From: Jejuia pallidilutea
GTDB lineage: Bacteria; Bacteroidota; Bacteroidia; Flavobacteriales; Flavobacteriaceae
NCBI RefSeq assembly: GCF_002973595.1
Contig: NZ_PVEO01000004.1
Span: forward strand, 1 to 64,000
Direction: 5' to 3'
Length of the DNA stretch: 64,000 nt
Notes under the pieces: model-generated
Databases searched by the model: none
The model's input: only the letters and a program-made list of their open reading frames with translations
Told to the model about the DNA's origin: nothing
Translations under genes and position numbers: made by a program
Shown: positions 16,040 through 24,698 of the stretch, piece by piece
Position numbering within the stretch: position 1 is the first letter of the stretch
How the letters are laid out: each line of letters starts with the position of its first letter

Positions 16040-18217
16040 ATGTATATGAAACATGTCTTTCTGGTTTTTTGTTTTACTATAGTTTTTAACTGCACAGGTA
16101 AAAAGGAGGTTAATGCTTATCAAAATTACCCATTCATAGAAAAGGTATCAGTAAGGGATACCTGTTTTGGAAACGTTATAGGCGATTCCTATCGGAATAT
16201 AGAAAACCTTCAGGATACTGTTGTAATAAATTGGTTTGAGGCTCAAGACGCCCATACAGAAAAGTTTTTGGGACAGTTTATAAATCAAGAAAGAATTTCC
16301 GACCAGATAAAATCCTATTATTTCAATAAGGAGCAAGCAGTTTCAAGTGTAAAATATACAAATTTTGGGTCTGTTTTTTTTCTGAAAGCAGATATTAAAA
16401 ACAGTATTGAAAAGCTTTACTACAGAAAAAATAAAAACGCTGAAGATGTTTTGTTATTTGATCCAAGAGTATTTAAAAAGAATCTAAATCGGGAATATAC
16501 CATTAATTATATCCAACCCTCATGGGATGGACAATATGTTGTGGTTTCCCTGAATTATGATGGGCTTAAAAGTTCGGATATTATCATAGTAAATGTAAAG
16601 AGCCAAGAAGTGCTTCCAGAGGTGATTTCAAACACTGCACCAGATATCTATCTGGGCATCTCATGGCTTCCAGACTCCAGTGGTTTTTTATATCTATATA
16701 TTCCTATTTTAGATTATAATGATGAAAACTACATGCTGAACTCTAGCACGGTACTACATAAGCTGGGGGACAATCCTAACAAGCGACGGATTGTTTTTTC
16801 ATCAAAATCCAAACCAGAAATTACTGAGGAAGATTTACCCATTGCAAAAATATTGTCACCCAAAGACAAATATCTTATAGGCTATAAAGCTTCAGTTGAA
16901 AACTATTGGTCAGCATTCTATGCTGATATAAATGATTTAGATAAGGAGGTCATTCATTGGAAACCATTATATTCATCAAATGAAAAAGTCTATGCGGATT
17001 ATGGCTATTTTATTAAGGACAAGTTTTTTTATATTTCTGGAAAAGAAGCGGATAATAGAAACATTTCCAGTTTTGATATTATAAAAGATGTATTACCGAG
17101 TCCAACCGTTCTGGTTCCTGAAAAAGAAGATGAAGTCATATCCTCATTGCAAATTACGAGCAATAGCCTTTATTACACTACCTCCAAATATGGGGTTGAG
17201 TCTTTTCTGTATGAGTATAAAGACAATCAAGTTTCAAAATTAAAATTACCACATGCTTCAGGAGCTATAAACATTTATAGCAGCTCTAATGAAAATTTTA
17301 ATTTATATTTGGGTATAGATGGATGGACTGTTGATTATAAACGGTATATTTTTGATGGTTCCCAGTTTCAATTAGACCCATTATCAAACCACCAAAGTTA
17401 TCCAGAATTTGAAGCATTGGAAGTGAAAGAAATTCAAATAATCTCACATGATGGTGCTGAAGTACCGGTCTCACTAATATATAGAAAGGACATAAAAATG
17501 GATGGGACAAGTCCTGTACTATTATATACATACGGTGCATATGGAGAATCCATTACGCCCTATTTTTCTCCTATATATCTTAATTGGGTTTTAAACGGTG
17601 GTGTGTTTGTTGTTCCACATATTAGGGGAGGTGGTGAAAAAGGAGATTCATGGCATAAAGCTGGAATGAAATCTAATAAGTCAAATTCATGGAAAGATAT
17701 TATTGCCTGTACGGAATACTTAATAGAGCAAAAATATACTTCCAAGGAAAAAACCGTGCTTTACAGCAGTAGTGCAGGAACTGTATCTACAGGTATGGCC
17801 ATGGTTGAAAGACCAGATCTGTTCAGTGTTTTTATTGCAGTTGTCCCCATGCTAAATCCTTTGCGTAGTGAAGCACGAGCCAATAACGCATCAAATTATT
17901 TGGAGTATGGTACAATAAAGGATTCCATCGAATGTATGTCACTAATCAAAATGGACCCGTATGTAAACCTTCAACCAAACACAACCTATCCTGCATCATT
18001 AATTATCGCAAGTTTTAATGATGCCCGTATTGATGCATGGATACCCGGAAAATTTGCAGCTAAGTTACAAGAAAGCTCAAATTCGGGCGCTCCTGTTTTT
18101 TTAGATATTATTTATGATGCGGGCCACGGTGGAGGTGATACCATGGAAGAACAAATAGAGGAATATGCCAGGGTATTTGCTTTTGCATATTGGCAAACCA
18201 ACCATAGTTTAAAATAA
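16040..18217 (+). CDS. Prolyl oligopeptidase-family (S9) lipoprotein
   Basis: A 725-residue protein with a lipoprotein signal ending FNC (start M1 or M3), so it is predicted in the cell envelope. Residues about 30-440 would form the beta-propeller, and about 470-720 the alpha/beta-hydrolase domain, with HIRGGGEKGDSWHKAGM typical of prolyl oligopeptidases. The catalytic triad is readable as Ser578 in YSSSAGT, Asp in FNDARIDAW and His in AGHGGG. The nucleophile elbow is unusual: the family normally has GGSxGG, but here both glycines before the Ser are serines and the last Gly is Thr. It lies 24 bp after the peptide gene and 15 bp before the exporter. A role in trimming, cyclising or degrading the exported peptide is inferred. 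Confidence 0.85.
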   Translation: MYMKHVFLVFCFTIVFNCTGKKEVNAYQNYPFIEKVSVRDTCFGNVIGDSYRNIENLQDTVVINWFEAQDAHTEKFLGQFINQERISDQIKSYYFNKEQAVSSVKYTNFGSVFFLKADIKNSIEKLYYRKNKNAEDVLLFDPRVFKKNLNREYTINYIQPSWDGQYVVVSLNYDGLKSSDIIIVNVKSQEVLPEVISNTAPDIYLGISWLPDSSGFLYLYIPILDYNDENYMLNSSTVLHKLGDNPNKRRIVFSSKSKPEITEEDLPIAKILSPKDKYLIGYKASVENYWSAFYADINDLDKEVIHWKPLYSSNEKVYADYGYFIKDKFFYISGKEADNRNISSFDIIKDVLPSPTVLVPEKEDEVISSLQITSNSLYYTTSKYGVESFLYEYKDNQVSKLKLPHASGAINIYSSSNENFNLYLGIDGWTVDYKRYIFDGSQFQLDPLSNHQSYPEFEALEVKEIQIISHDGAEVPVSLIYRKDIKMDGTSPVLLYTYGAYGESITPYFSPIYLNWVLNGGVFVVPHIRGGGEKGDSWHKAGMKSNKSNSWKDIIACTEYLIEQKYTSKEKTVLYSSSAGTVSTGMAMVERPDLFSVFIAVVPMLNPLRSEARANNASNYLEYGTIKDSIECMSLIKMDPYVNLQPNTTYPASLIIASFNDARIDAWIPGKFAAKLQESSNSGAPVFLDIIYDAGHGGGDTMEEQIEEYARVFAFAYWQTNHSLK

Positions 18218-18232
18218 ACGAATGATAATAAC

Positions 18233-20410
18233 GTGTTTCCAAATTTCAGGCAAATAGATACCAAAGATTGCGGAGCAACATGCTTGAAAATCATTGCGAA
18301 GCACTATGGAAAGATTGTTTCAATAGATGAATTGAGAATATACTCAGAAACATCCAGAACAGGAAGCAATCTTAAATTTTTGGCGAAGGCTGCTGAAACC
18401 ATAGGATTGAAATCACTCCCTGCAAAAATTGATTTTAAACAATTAAAAGAAGCTCCACTGCCTTGTATTTTGCACTGGAATAAAGACCACTTTGTGGTGC
18501 TCTACAAAATTAAAAAGAAAACCTGTTTTATTTCAGACCCAGCTGTAGGTCATGTAAGCTATAAGAACGATGAATTTATCAAACAATGGATTGGTAATAA
18601 TGCCAATGAACTTACAGAAGAGGGCGTAGTACTCTTATTAGAACCAACTTTGTACTTTCATTCTAAAACTTTCAATCTCGCCAGCCAATCACTGAGTTTT
18701 TCCTTTATTCTAAAGTATCTATCTAGATATAAATCTTTTTTGTGGCAGTTATTCTTTGGGCTGTTGGCAGGAAGCATTCTACAGCTCATTTTTCCATTTT
18801 TGACTCAAAGCATCGTCGATATTGGTATTAGAAACCAAGATATTCAATTTGTGTATTTGATTCTAATTGCACAATTATTTTTATTCGTGGGAAGAACAGC
18901 AGTTGAACTCATTAGGAATTGGATATTGTTGCATTTGAACACCCGTATCAACATATCCATGTTGTCCGACTTTTTTCTAAAATTGATGGGGTTGCCTATT
19001 GCTTTTTTTGACACACGAGTTACTGGAGATATTTTGCAACGCATAGGCGACCACGAGCGTATTGAAAAATTACTGACATCATCTTCATTACAAGTACTTT
19101 TTTCCTTGGTAAATTTTGTGATATTTGGACTGGTTTTAATGTATTACAGCATTTCCATATTTATAGTATTCCTCATTGGTAGTTTGGCATATCTAGGCTG
19201 GATACTATTATTTCTTAAAAAACGAAAGGTTCTGGATTACAGGGAATTCAAGGAAACAGCCAATGAGCAGAGTAAAGTTATAGAACTTATAAATGGCATG
19301 CAGGATATTAAACTACACAATGCGGAGCAAGAGTTTCGTTGGGATTGGGAATATATTCAGGCCAGATTATTTAAGATAGCTGTAAATCGTATGGCTTGGG
19401 ACCAATATCAAGATATTGGTTCAGGATTTATCAACGAGCTGAAGAATATATTGGTTACCGTTTTGGCAGCCAAATTGGTTATTGATGGCGAGATTACCTT
19501 AGGTATGATGTTAGCGGTAAGTTACATTGTGGGGCAATTAAACGCACCAATAATACAATGCGTTGACTTTATTAGAGATTGGCAAGATGCCAAAATATCA
19601 TTAGAACGGCTTTCTGAAATTCATGGAAAAGAAGACGAACATATTCTGGATAATGGTCTTGTACAGTTTTCTGAAACCTCAGATTTAGAATTGGTTAATG
19701 TCTCTTTTAGATATTCAGGAGTAGAAGTTCCAACTTTAAGAAACCTTAACTTGCTTATTCCCCAAAATAAGGTAACGGCAATTGTTGGAAGCAGTGGGAG
19801 TGGTAAAACAACTTTAATGAAACTTCTGTTGCAATTTTATCAACCACAAGAAGGGCTGATAAAGGTTGGAAACGTATCGCTGAAACACATTGCCTATCAA
19901 TGCTGGAGAGAATGTTGCGGAACAGTAATGCAAGAGGGCTATATCTTTAGTAACACCATTGCCAGAAATATTACCATGGGAGATAACCCAGTAAATCAAA
20001 AAAAGCTTCAAAAATCTGCACAATTGGCCAACATCAGTAGTTTTATCGAGACGTTGCCTTTAGCCTATAATACGGTTATAGGAGCCGAGGGCATAGGACT
20101 TAGCTCGGGACAAAAACAACGTATTCTGATCGCGAGGGCTATTTATAAAAACCCAAAATATTTGTTTTTTGACGAAGCCACATCTGCTTTGGATGCCAAT
20201 ATCGAAAAAGAGATCATGAAAAATATGGAAACGTTCTTTTTGGGCAAAACGGTAGTTATTATAGCCCATCGCTTAAGTACAGTGAGAAACGCAGATCAAA
20301 TAGTGGTATTGGAAAATGGCCAGATCAAAGAAACCGGTAACCACAAATCACTAACTGCTTTAAAAGGAAGCTACTATAGTTTGGTGAAAAACCAATTGGA
20401 ATTAGGTTAA
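18233..20410 (+). CDS. Peptidase-containing ABC exporter (C39, PCAT type)
   Basis: A 725-residue protein starting with GTG 18233 (no usable ATG). Residues 1-135 are a C39 peptidase with catalytic Cys13 in DTKDCGATC, His in HWNKDHFVVLY and Asp in SDPAVGH. A six-helix ABC membrane domain follows (about 160-440), then the nucleotide-binding domain with Walker A GSSGSGKTT, signature LSSGQKQR, Walker B YLFFDEATSALD and H-loop IIAHRLS. All catalytic residues are present. PCAT proteins cut Gly-Gly leaders and export the mature peptide. Sits between the S9 peptidase and the adaptor, 3 nt from the latter. Confidence 0.93.
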   Translation: MFPNFRQIDTKDCGATCLKIIAKHYGKIVSIDELRIYSETSRTGSNLKFLAKAAETIGLKSLPAKIDFKQLKEAPLPCILHWNKDHFVVLYKIKKKTCFISDPAVGHVSYKNDEFIKQWIGNNANELTEEGVVLLLEPTLYFHSKTFNLASQSLSFSFILKYLSRYKSFLWQLFFGLLAGSILQLIFPFLTQSIVDIGIRNQDIQFVYLILIAQLFLFVGRTAVELIRNWILLHLNTRINISMLSDFFLKLMGLPIAFFDTRVTGDILQRIGDHERIEKLLTSSSLQVLFSLVNFVIFGLVLMYYSISIFIVFLIGSLAYLGWILLFLKKRKVLDYREFKETANEQSKVIELINGMQDIKLHNAEQEFRWDWEYIQARLFKIAVNRMAWDQYQDIGSGFINELKNILVTVLAAKLVIDGEITLGMMLAVSYIVGQLNAPIIQCVDFIRDWQDAKISLERLSEIHGKEDEHILDNGLVQFSETSDLELVNVSFRYSGVEVPTLRNLNLLIPQNKVTAIVGSSGSGKTTLMKLLLQFYQPQEGLIKVGNVSLKHIAYQCWRECCGTVMQEGYIFSNTIARNITMGDNPVNQKKLQKSAQLANISSFIETLPLAYNTVIGAEGIGLSSGQKQRILIARAIYKNPKYLFFDEATSALDANIEKEIMKNMETFFLGKTVVIIAHRLSTVRNADQIVVLENGQIKETGNHKSLTALKGSYYSLVKNQLELG

Positions 20411-20413
20411 TGC

Positions 20414-21706
20414 ATGGAAAGGTCTGAAAAGGAAATAACCATACGAAGTGAGGAAGTCCAAGACATCCTAAATAAGGTACCATCAAAACTCATACGTTGG
20501 GGCAGTATTATTTTTCTTGGACTTATTGTGTTGATGATTTGTCTTTTATGGCTGGTAAAATATCCCGATGTTATAACAGCAGAAGCTTATCTGACCACTG
20601 ATCCGCCTCCCCAAAAAATCTATGCTAGGGTAGATGCCAAAATCGATACGATTCTGTTATTTGATAAAGATTATGTTAGTAAAAATACGGTTATTGCTAT
20701 TCTGGAAAATTCATCTGATAATAAAGATGTACTTTTTTTGAAGTCAATATTGGATACAATTACCTTGACCCCAGGGCAAGTGTTTTTTCCATTTAAGGAA
20801 TTACCATTACTGTTTTTAGGAGAGGTTGAACTTCAGTTCTCAGAATTTGAAAATGCTTATTTTGAATATAGCATGAATCGAGACTTAAAACCTTTTGATG
20901 GTAAAATAAGAGCCAATAACACCTCTTTGGCAGAGTTGAAAAACCGTCTCAAAAACTTGATAAGCCAAAAGGAAATCAGTCGCAGAGAACTTGGTATTAT
21001 AAAAAAAGATTTAGACCGTTATAAAGCTTTATTGAAAAAGGGTATTGTTTCACAACAGATGTATGAGAACAAGCAGGTCGTTTTTTACACAGCTTCCAGA
21101 GAATACGAGAACGCTATTTTTTTGATTTCCCAGATAAAAGAATCAATAGGCAATTCCCGAAGAGATTCCCAAAACATAGATTTTACCAAATATCGGGATG
21201 AGAACCAACTGTTAAAAAAAGTACTTCACTCATATAAAGAATTGAAAAGGACAATAAGTGATTGGGAGTTAAAGTATGTTCTGAAATCAAGGGATAGTGG
21301 TATTTTATCATTTGTAGAATATTTGGATAAAAATTACAACGTTTCCAAAGGAGACTTGTTGTTTACCGTATCACCAAGTCACACACCTTTTTATATTGCA
21401 AAAGTTAAAACTCCAAAGGTAAATGCGGGAAAATTAAAGATAGGGCAACACGTAAATCTAGAGCTTAATGATTATCCAGATTATGAATTTGGAGTCTTAA
21501 AAGGAAGCGTGTCCAACATATCAAATGTATCCGATGAAAATGGCGCCTATATAGTTGATGTTAAAATTACTAAGGATTTAAAAACAACTTTCGGTAATAC
21601 AATTGCCTTTAAGCAGGAAATGAAAGGAACAGCAGATATCATAACTGAGGATCTGCGATTATTGGAACGTTTGTTCTACCAATTCAAAGACCTATATTCC
21701 AAATAA
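20414..21706 (+). CDS. HlyD-family membrane fusion / adaptor protein
   Basis: A 430-residue periplasmic adaptor: short cytoplasmic N-terminus, one membrane helix (about 31-50, IIFLGLIVLMICLLWLV), a split lipoyl/barrel-sandwich domain, a long coiled coil (about 165-285, LAELKNRLKNLISQKEISRREL and on) and a beta-barrel domain. It links the ABC exporter to an outer-membrane channel. No TolC-like gene is in the cluster, so a channel from elsewhere is implied. It is 3 nt from the exporter, clearly co-transcribed. Confidence 0.9.
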   Translation: MERSEKEITIRSEEVQDILNKVPSKLIRWGSIIFLGLIVLMICLLWLVKYPDVITAEAYLTTDPPPQKIYARVDAKIDTILLFDKDYVSKNTVIAILENSSDNKDVLFLKSILDTITLTPGQVFFPFKELPLLFLGEVELQFSEFENAYFEYSMNRDLKPFDGKIRANNTSLAELKNRLKNLISQKEISRRELGIIKKDLDRYKALLKKGIVSQQMYENKQVVFYTASREYENAIFLISQIKESIGNSRRDSQNIDFTKYRDENQLLKKVLHSYKELKRTISDWELKYVLKSRDSGILSFVEYLDKNYNVSKGDLLFTVSPSHTPFYIAKVKTPKVNAGKLKIGQHVNLELNDYPDYEFGVLKGSVSNISNVSDENGAYIVDVKITKDLKTTFGNTIAFKQEMKGTADIITEDLRLLERLFYQFKDLYSK

Positions 21707-21764
21707 ATGTCTCATTTTATTTCTTAGTGATAGCCCTTCAAAAAATTATTGCATTTAAACATAT

Positions 21765-21799
21765 CGTAATTTATAAATACTTAGATAATATTTATAAAT
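21765..21799. promoter_or_regulatory. Second copy of the TATAAAT direct-repeat element
   Basis: CGTAATTTATAAAT (21765-21778), identical over 14 bp to the element before the peptide gene, with another TATAAAT at 21793-21799 (21-bp period). It lies 133 bp before rteC, after the export operon. Confidence 0.5.
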
Positions 21800-21931
21800 C
21801 AAGGTTTATTACATTTTCAAAAGTATGGTTTACTATCGATATTTAGAAAAGCATTTAAACAGCAGCAATTAGTATTAATATACCTTGTGGCTATTCTGCT
21901 TTCTATGTAAATACTCATTAAAGCTAGACCA

Positions 21932-22744
21932 ATGGACTTCCCCTCCCGTCTTTACATATTTCAAAATGCATTGAAACAGATTCAAAAATCAGATTTGAAT
22001 ATTTTCATGAAGTGCAACGAGGCTATAGTATTAAGTCGAAAGTTGCTTTCGGAATTCAGAAAAGAAATTAGTACAAACGGTTTTAAATCCATTACTGAGG
22101 AAATCACTTTTTTTAAGAACTATAAACAAATACCTTTTAGTTATCTCATTTACTATTCCAAAATATATGCTTTTGAAAGTGAATTTTCTAAAGTGCCAAA
22201 AGTACAAAGGCAATCTTCCATAGATAAATTTAGAAATAAGGCTTATCAATTTTTAATGCGCCATATAGATTTTGTGAATTATATTGAACAGGGACAAACA
22301 CATTTGGATATACCATATTTTACGCGAGGTCAGTCAGTTCAAATTATGATGATGCATACGGATGATAATTTCTACGACTTAGATTTCAATACTTCACACG
22401 ACCATTTATTGGCAAAAGTTTTAGCCAGCAAAAGATTTATTGACTACTTAGAAAATCGTTTGCATGTATATCCAACGCTTTGCCAGAAATCTACGCTACA
22501 ATGGACTTCCAGCAAGGTGGCACTGACCGAATTGATTTATGCTCTATATCATAGTAATACTATCAATTATGGGAATACCGACATCAAGGAGATTGCAGAT
22601 GTAATGCAAAAATTGTTCAATTGTGAATTGGGAGATTTCTACAAAGTGTATTCAGAAATAAGAAATCGTAAAAAAAGCAAGACTAAGTTTTTAGATGAAC
22701 TTTCTATGCAACTAATCCATGCGATGGACAAAATCGATTCTTAA
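21932..22744 (+). CDS. rteC: RteC-like regulator
   Basis: A 270-residue protein matching RteC of CTnDOT-type elements in its central part: FTRGQSVQIMMM, FYDLDFNTSHDHLLAKVLASKRFIDYLENRL, and the C-terminal WTSSKVALTELIYALYHSNTINYG ... IADVMQKLFNCELGDFYKVYSEI. In CTnDOT, RteC activates excision genes by binding upstream of xis2c. Here the next gene downstream is a small excisionase-like protein, fitting that logic. RteA/RteB sensor and regulator genes are absent. Confidence 0.85.
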   Translation: MDFPSRLYIFQNALKQIQKSDLNIFMKCNEAIVLSRKLLSEFRKEISTNGFKSITEEITFFKNYKQIPFSYLIYYSKIYAFESEFSKVPKVQRQSSIDKFRNKAYQFLMRHIDFVNYIEQGQTHLDIPYFTRGQSVQIMMMHTDDNFYDLDFNTSHDHLLAKVLASKRFIDYLENRLHVYPTLCQKSTLQWTSSKVALTELIYALYHSNTINYGNTDIKEIADVMQKLFNCELGDFYKVYSEIRNRKKSKTKFLDELSMQLIHAMDKIDS

Positions 22745-22869
22745 GATTGTAGTAATTGTAATATTAAAAAAAACCGTATCAGGTTGACCTCCTGTCTTTT
22801 GTTTTTATAACGCTATATCATTTTATTTAGTGTATTTTTAATCTATCACCTTGTTAGACAGCCACCAAA

Positions 22870-22888
22870 TTACACTAAAATAGTGTAA
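22870..22888. promoter_or_regulatory. 8-bp inverted repeat before the excisionase-like gene
   Basis: TTACACTA (22870-22877), AAA, TAGTGTAA (22881-22888): a perfect 8-bp palindrome 155 bp before the excisionase-like gene. In CTnDOT, RteC binds an inverted repeat before xis2c, so this is a candidate RteC operator. Binding is inferred. Confidence 0.5.
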
Positions 22889-23043
22889 AACGGAAAATGT
22901 TAAAATTTCACCGTAGTCGGGTCAACTGGTGAATAAAACTAATTAAAACGCTTCAACTTTGTCAAACGAAAGTCAAATCAAAGCAAAGTCGCTGTCAAAT
23001 TAATTAACGTATAGCGGCTTTGTTTATAAAATGAAGTAAACAA

Positions 23044-23322
23044 ATGGCAGCAACAATTATTACCACAGATGATCTTCGAGAGTTTAAAATGGAACTACTC
23101 GAAGAAATCAAAGAATTGCTTAGTAACAATTCTGGACATCCTAACAAGAGATGGTTGAAATCTCCAGAGGTGAGGAAACTTCTGGGAATCTCTCCAGGAA
23201 CTTTACAAAACCTTCGCATTAATGGCATATTGCCTTACACAAAAGTTGGCGGTGTGCTATACTATGATTATCAAGACATCATACAGGTGCTTGAAAAGAA
23301 CAGGATTCACAATAAATTCTAA
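23044..23322 (+). CDS. Excisionase-like helix-turn-helix protein
   Basis: A 92-residue protein. Residues about 38-85 form a MerR/excisionase winged helix (LKSPEVRKLLGISPGTLQNLRINGILPYTKVGGVLYYDYQDI), with an acidic helical N-terminus. It resembles Xis2d/HTH_17 proteins of Bacteroidota elements, which control excision and start of transfer. It lies after rteC, with an inverted repeat between the two, and 9 bp before the replication-initiator-like gene. Confidence 0.85.
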   Translation: MAATIITTDDLREFKMELLEEIKELLSNNSGHPNKRWLKSPEVRKLLGISPGTLQNLRINGILPYTKVGGVLYYDYQDIIQVLEKNRIHNKF

Positions 23323-23331
23323 GGCCTCATT

Positions 23332-23895
23332 TTGGAAGATGTCAATTATATCAAACACCTGAATGCCGTGTTTTTGCAGTTCTCTTTGGATAGCCGGCTC
23401 AATCCCACACACATAAGTCTTTATGTGGCCTTGTTCCAGTTCTGGAACTCAAATTATTTTAAGGATGAATTTTACATCAATAGGGAAGAAGTGATGTCGT
23501 TTTCCAAGATTGGATCCAAGAGCACCTACCACCGCTGTATCAAGGAACTGAGCCATTGGAGCTATATTTTGTACACGCCATCCCATAACCCGTTCAAAGG
23601 GAGCAAAATCAAGATGTTCAATTTTGGTACAAGCTCTGGACAAGTGCTGTACTCAAGCCGCACCAATATCGGGACAAGCAGTGGACAAGCACTGGTACCT
23701 ATAAACAAACATATACAAACTACAGAAAACAATAAAAACATAAACAAACGCGAAAATTTAAAAAATTTAAGTTCTGAAAAAACTGAAACACATAACAAAC
23801 AAAATCCAGAAACTTCCACCGAGCAAGGTCGAGGTGTCCCATATCGGGACAACCTAAAGACAAGCACCGATAAGAATTACAATGAGCCATTATGA
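23332..23895 (+). CDS. Replication-initiator-like winged-helix protein
   Basis: A 187-residue protein starting with TTG 23332. The N-terminal ~100 residues (LSLYVALFQFWN-type segment, REEVMSFSKIGSKSTYHRCIKELSHWSYILY) look like the winged helix of replication/transcription proteins found beside DnaC-like ATPases on mobile elements. The C-terminal 80 residues are polar and low in complexity (many N, K, E, T), probably disordered. It overlaps the ATPase gene by 4 bp. A role in autonomous replication of the excised element is inferred. Confidence 0.6.
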   Translation: MEDVNYIKHLNAVFLQFSLDSRLNPTHISLYVALFQFWNSNYFKDEFYINREEVMSFSKIGSKSTYHRCIKELSHWSYILYTPSHNPFKGSKIKMFNFGTSSGQVLYSSRTNIGTSSGQALVPINKHIQTTENNKNINKRENLKNLSSEKTETHNKQNPETSTEQGRGVPYRDNLKTSTDKNYNEPL

Positions 23896-24554
23896 CGAAG
23901 ATAACGCCACATATCATCATTGAGGGCAGTGTGAAATATGAACTAGGAAAGATTCAGGGAAACCAAATTATGTATGATTTTGATAAAATGCTAATTTACC
24001 TCAATGCAAAAGGAAAACTCTTGTTTGGCCAGAAATTTAAACTTTATGACGATGATCGGGACATCCTTTTCAAGCTCTGTAATTATTTTATAAAGGATGA
24101 AGCCAATTGTAGAAAATTGGATATAGACATCTATAAGGGCATCTTGCTAACTGGGCCCGTGGGATGTGGTAAAACTACCTTGATGAAATTACTTAGGCAT
24201 ATCGTTCCACATCAAAGACCCTACAAAATGATCCCTACCAGAAATATTGTTTTTGGTTTTAACCACATTGGCTATAAAGTGATTGAAGATTATGGCAACG
24301 ACCAGTTTTTTTGTTTTGATGATTTAGGTGTGGAGCCCTTGGGAAGGCACTATGGAAAGGATTGTAATGTGATGGGGGAGGTATTGCTCTCCCGCCATGA
24401 TTTGTTCCTGAATAGTAAGGAAAAAACACATGCTACAACCAACCTAAATGCACAAGAACTTGAGGAAAGGTATGGAAATCGAGTTCGGAGCAGAATGCGG
24501 GAACTGTTTAATTTGGTGGCTTTTGCGAAGGGGAGTGTGGATAAGAGAGTTTAA
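23892..24554 (+). CDS. DnaC/IstB-like ATPase
   Basis: A 220-residue AAA+ protein. Walker A GPVGCGKT (residues 88-95), Walker B FFCFDDLG (139-145), sensor-like ATTNLNAQELEERYGNRVRSRMRELF with an arginine-rich end. This matches DnaC-type helicase loaders of Bacteroidota mobile elements. Overlap with the preceding winged-helix gene supports a shared replication role. Cargo B begins 145 bp downstream. Confidence 0.75.
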   Translation: MTKITPHIIIEGSVKYELGKIQGNQIMYDFDKMLIYLNAKGKLLFGQKFKLYDDDRDILFKLCNYFIKDEANCRKLDIDIYKGILLTGPVGCGKTTLMKLLRHIVPHQRPYKMIPTRNIVFGFNHIGYKVIEDYGNDQFFCFDDLGVEPLGRHYGKDCNVMGEVLLSRHDLFLNSKEKTHATTNLNAQELEERYGNRVRSRMRELFNLVAFAKGSVDKRV

Positions 24555-24698
24555 TCTGGTATTAGTTGTAATAATTTTTGGAAATCCGTAAGAAATTGTA
24601 TTAAAATATTAATATATTTATAAACGATTACCGTAGAATGAAGTTTGACCGAGCTAATGGGAAATCATTGGCTTTTTTATTGTTTCAAAATAATTATT

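Noticed and set aside
22784-22925. TTGACC and GGTCAA as a long-range inverted repeat
   Set aside because: Six base pairs over 130 bp is expected by chance in this much sequence.
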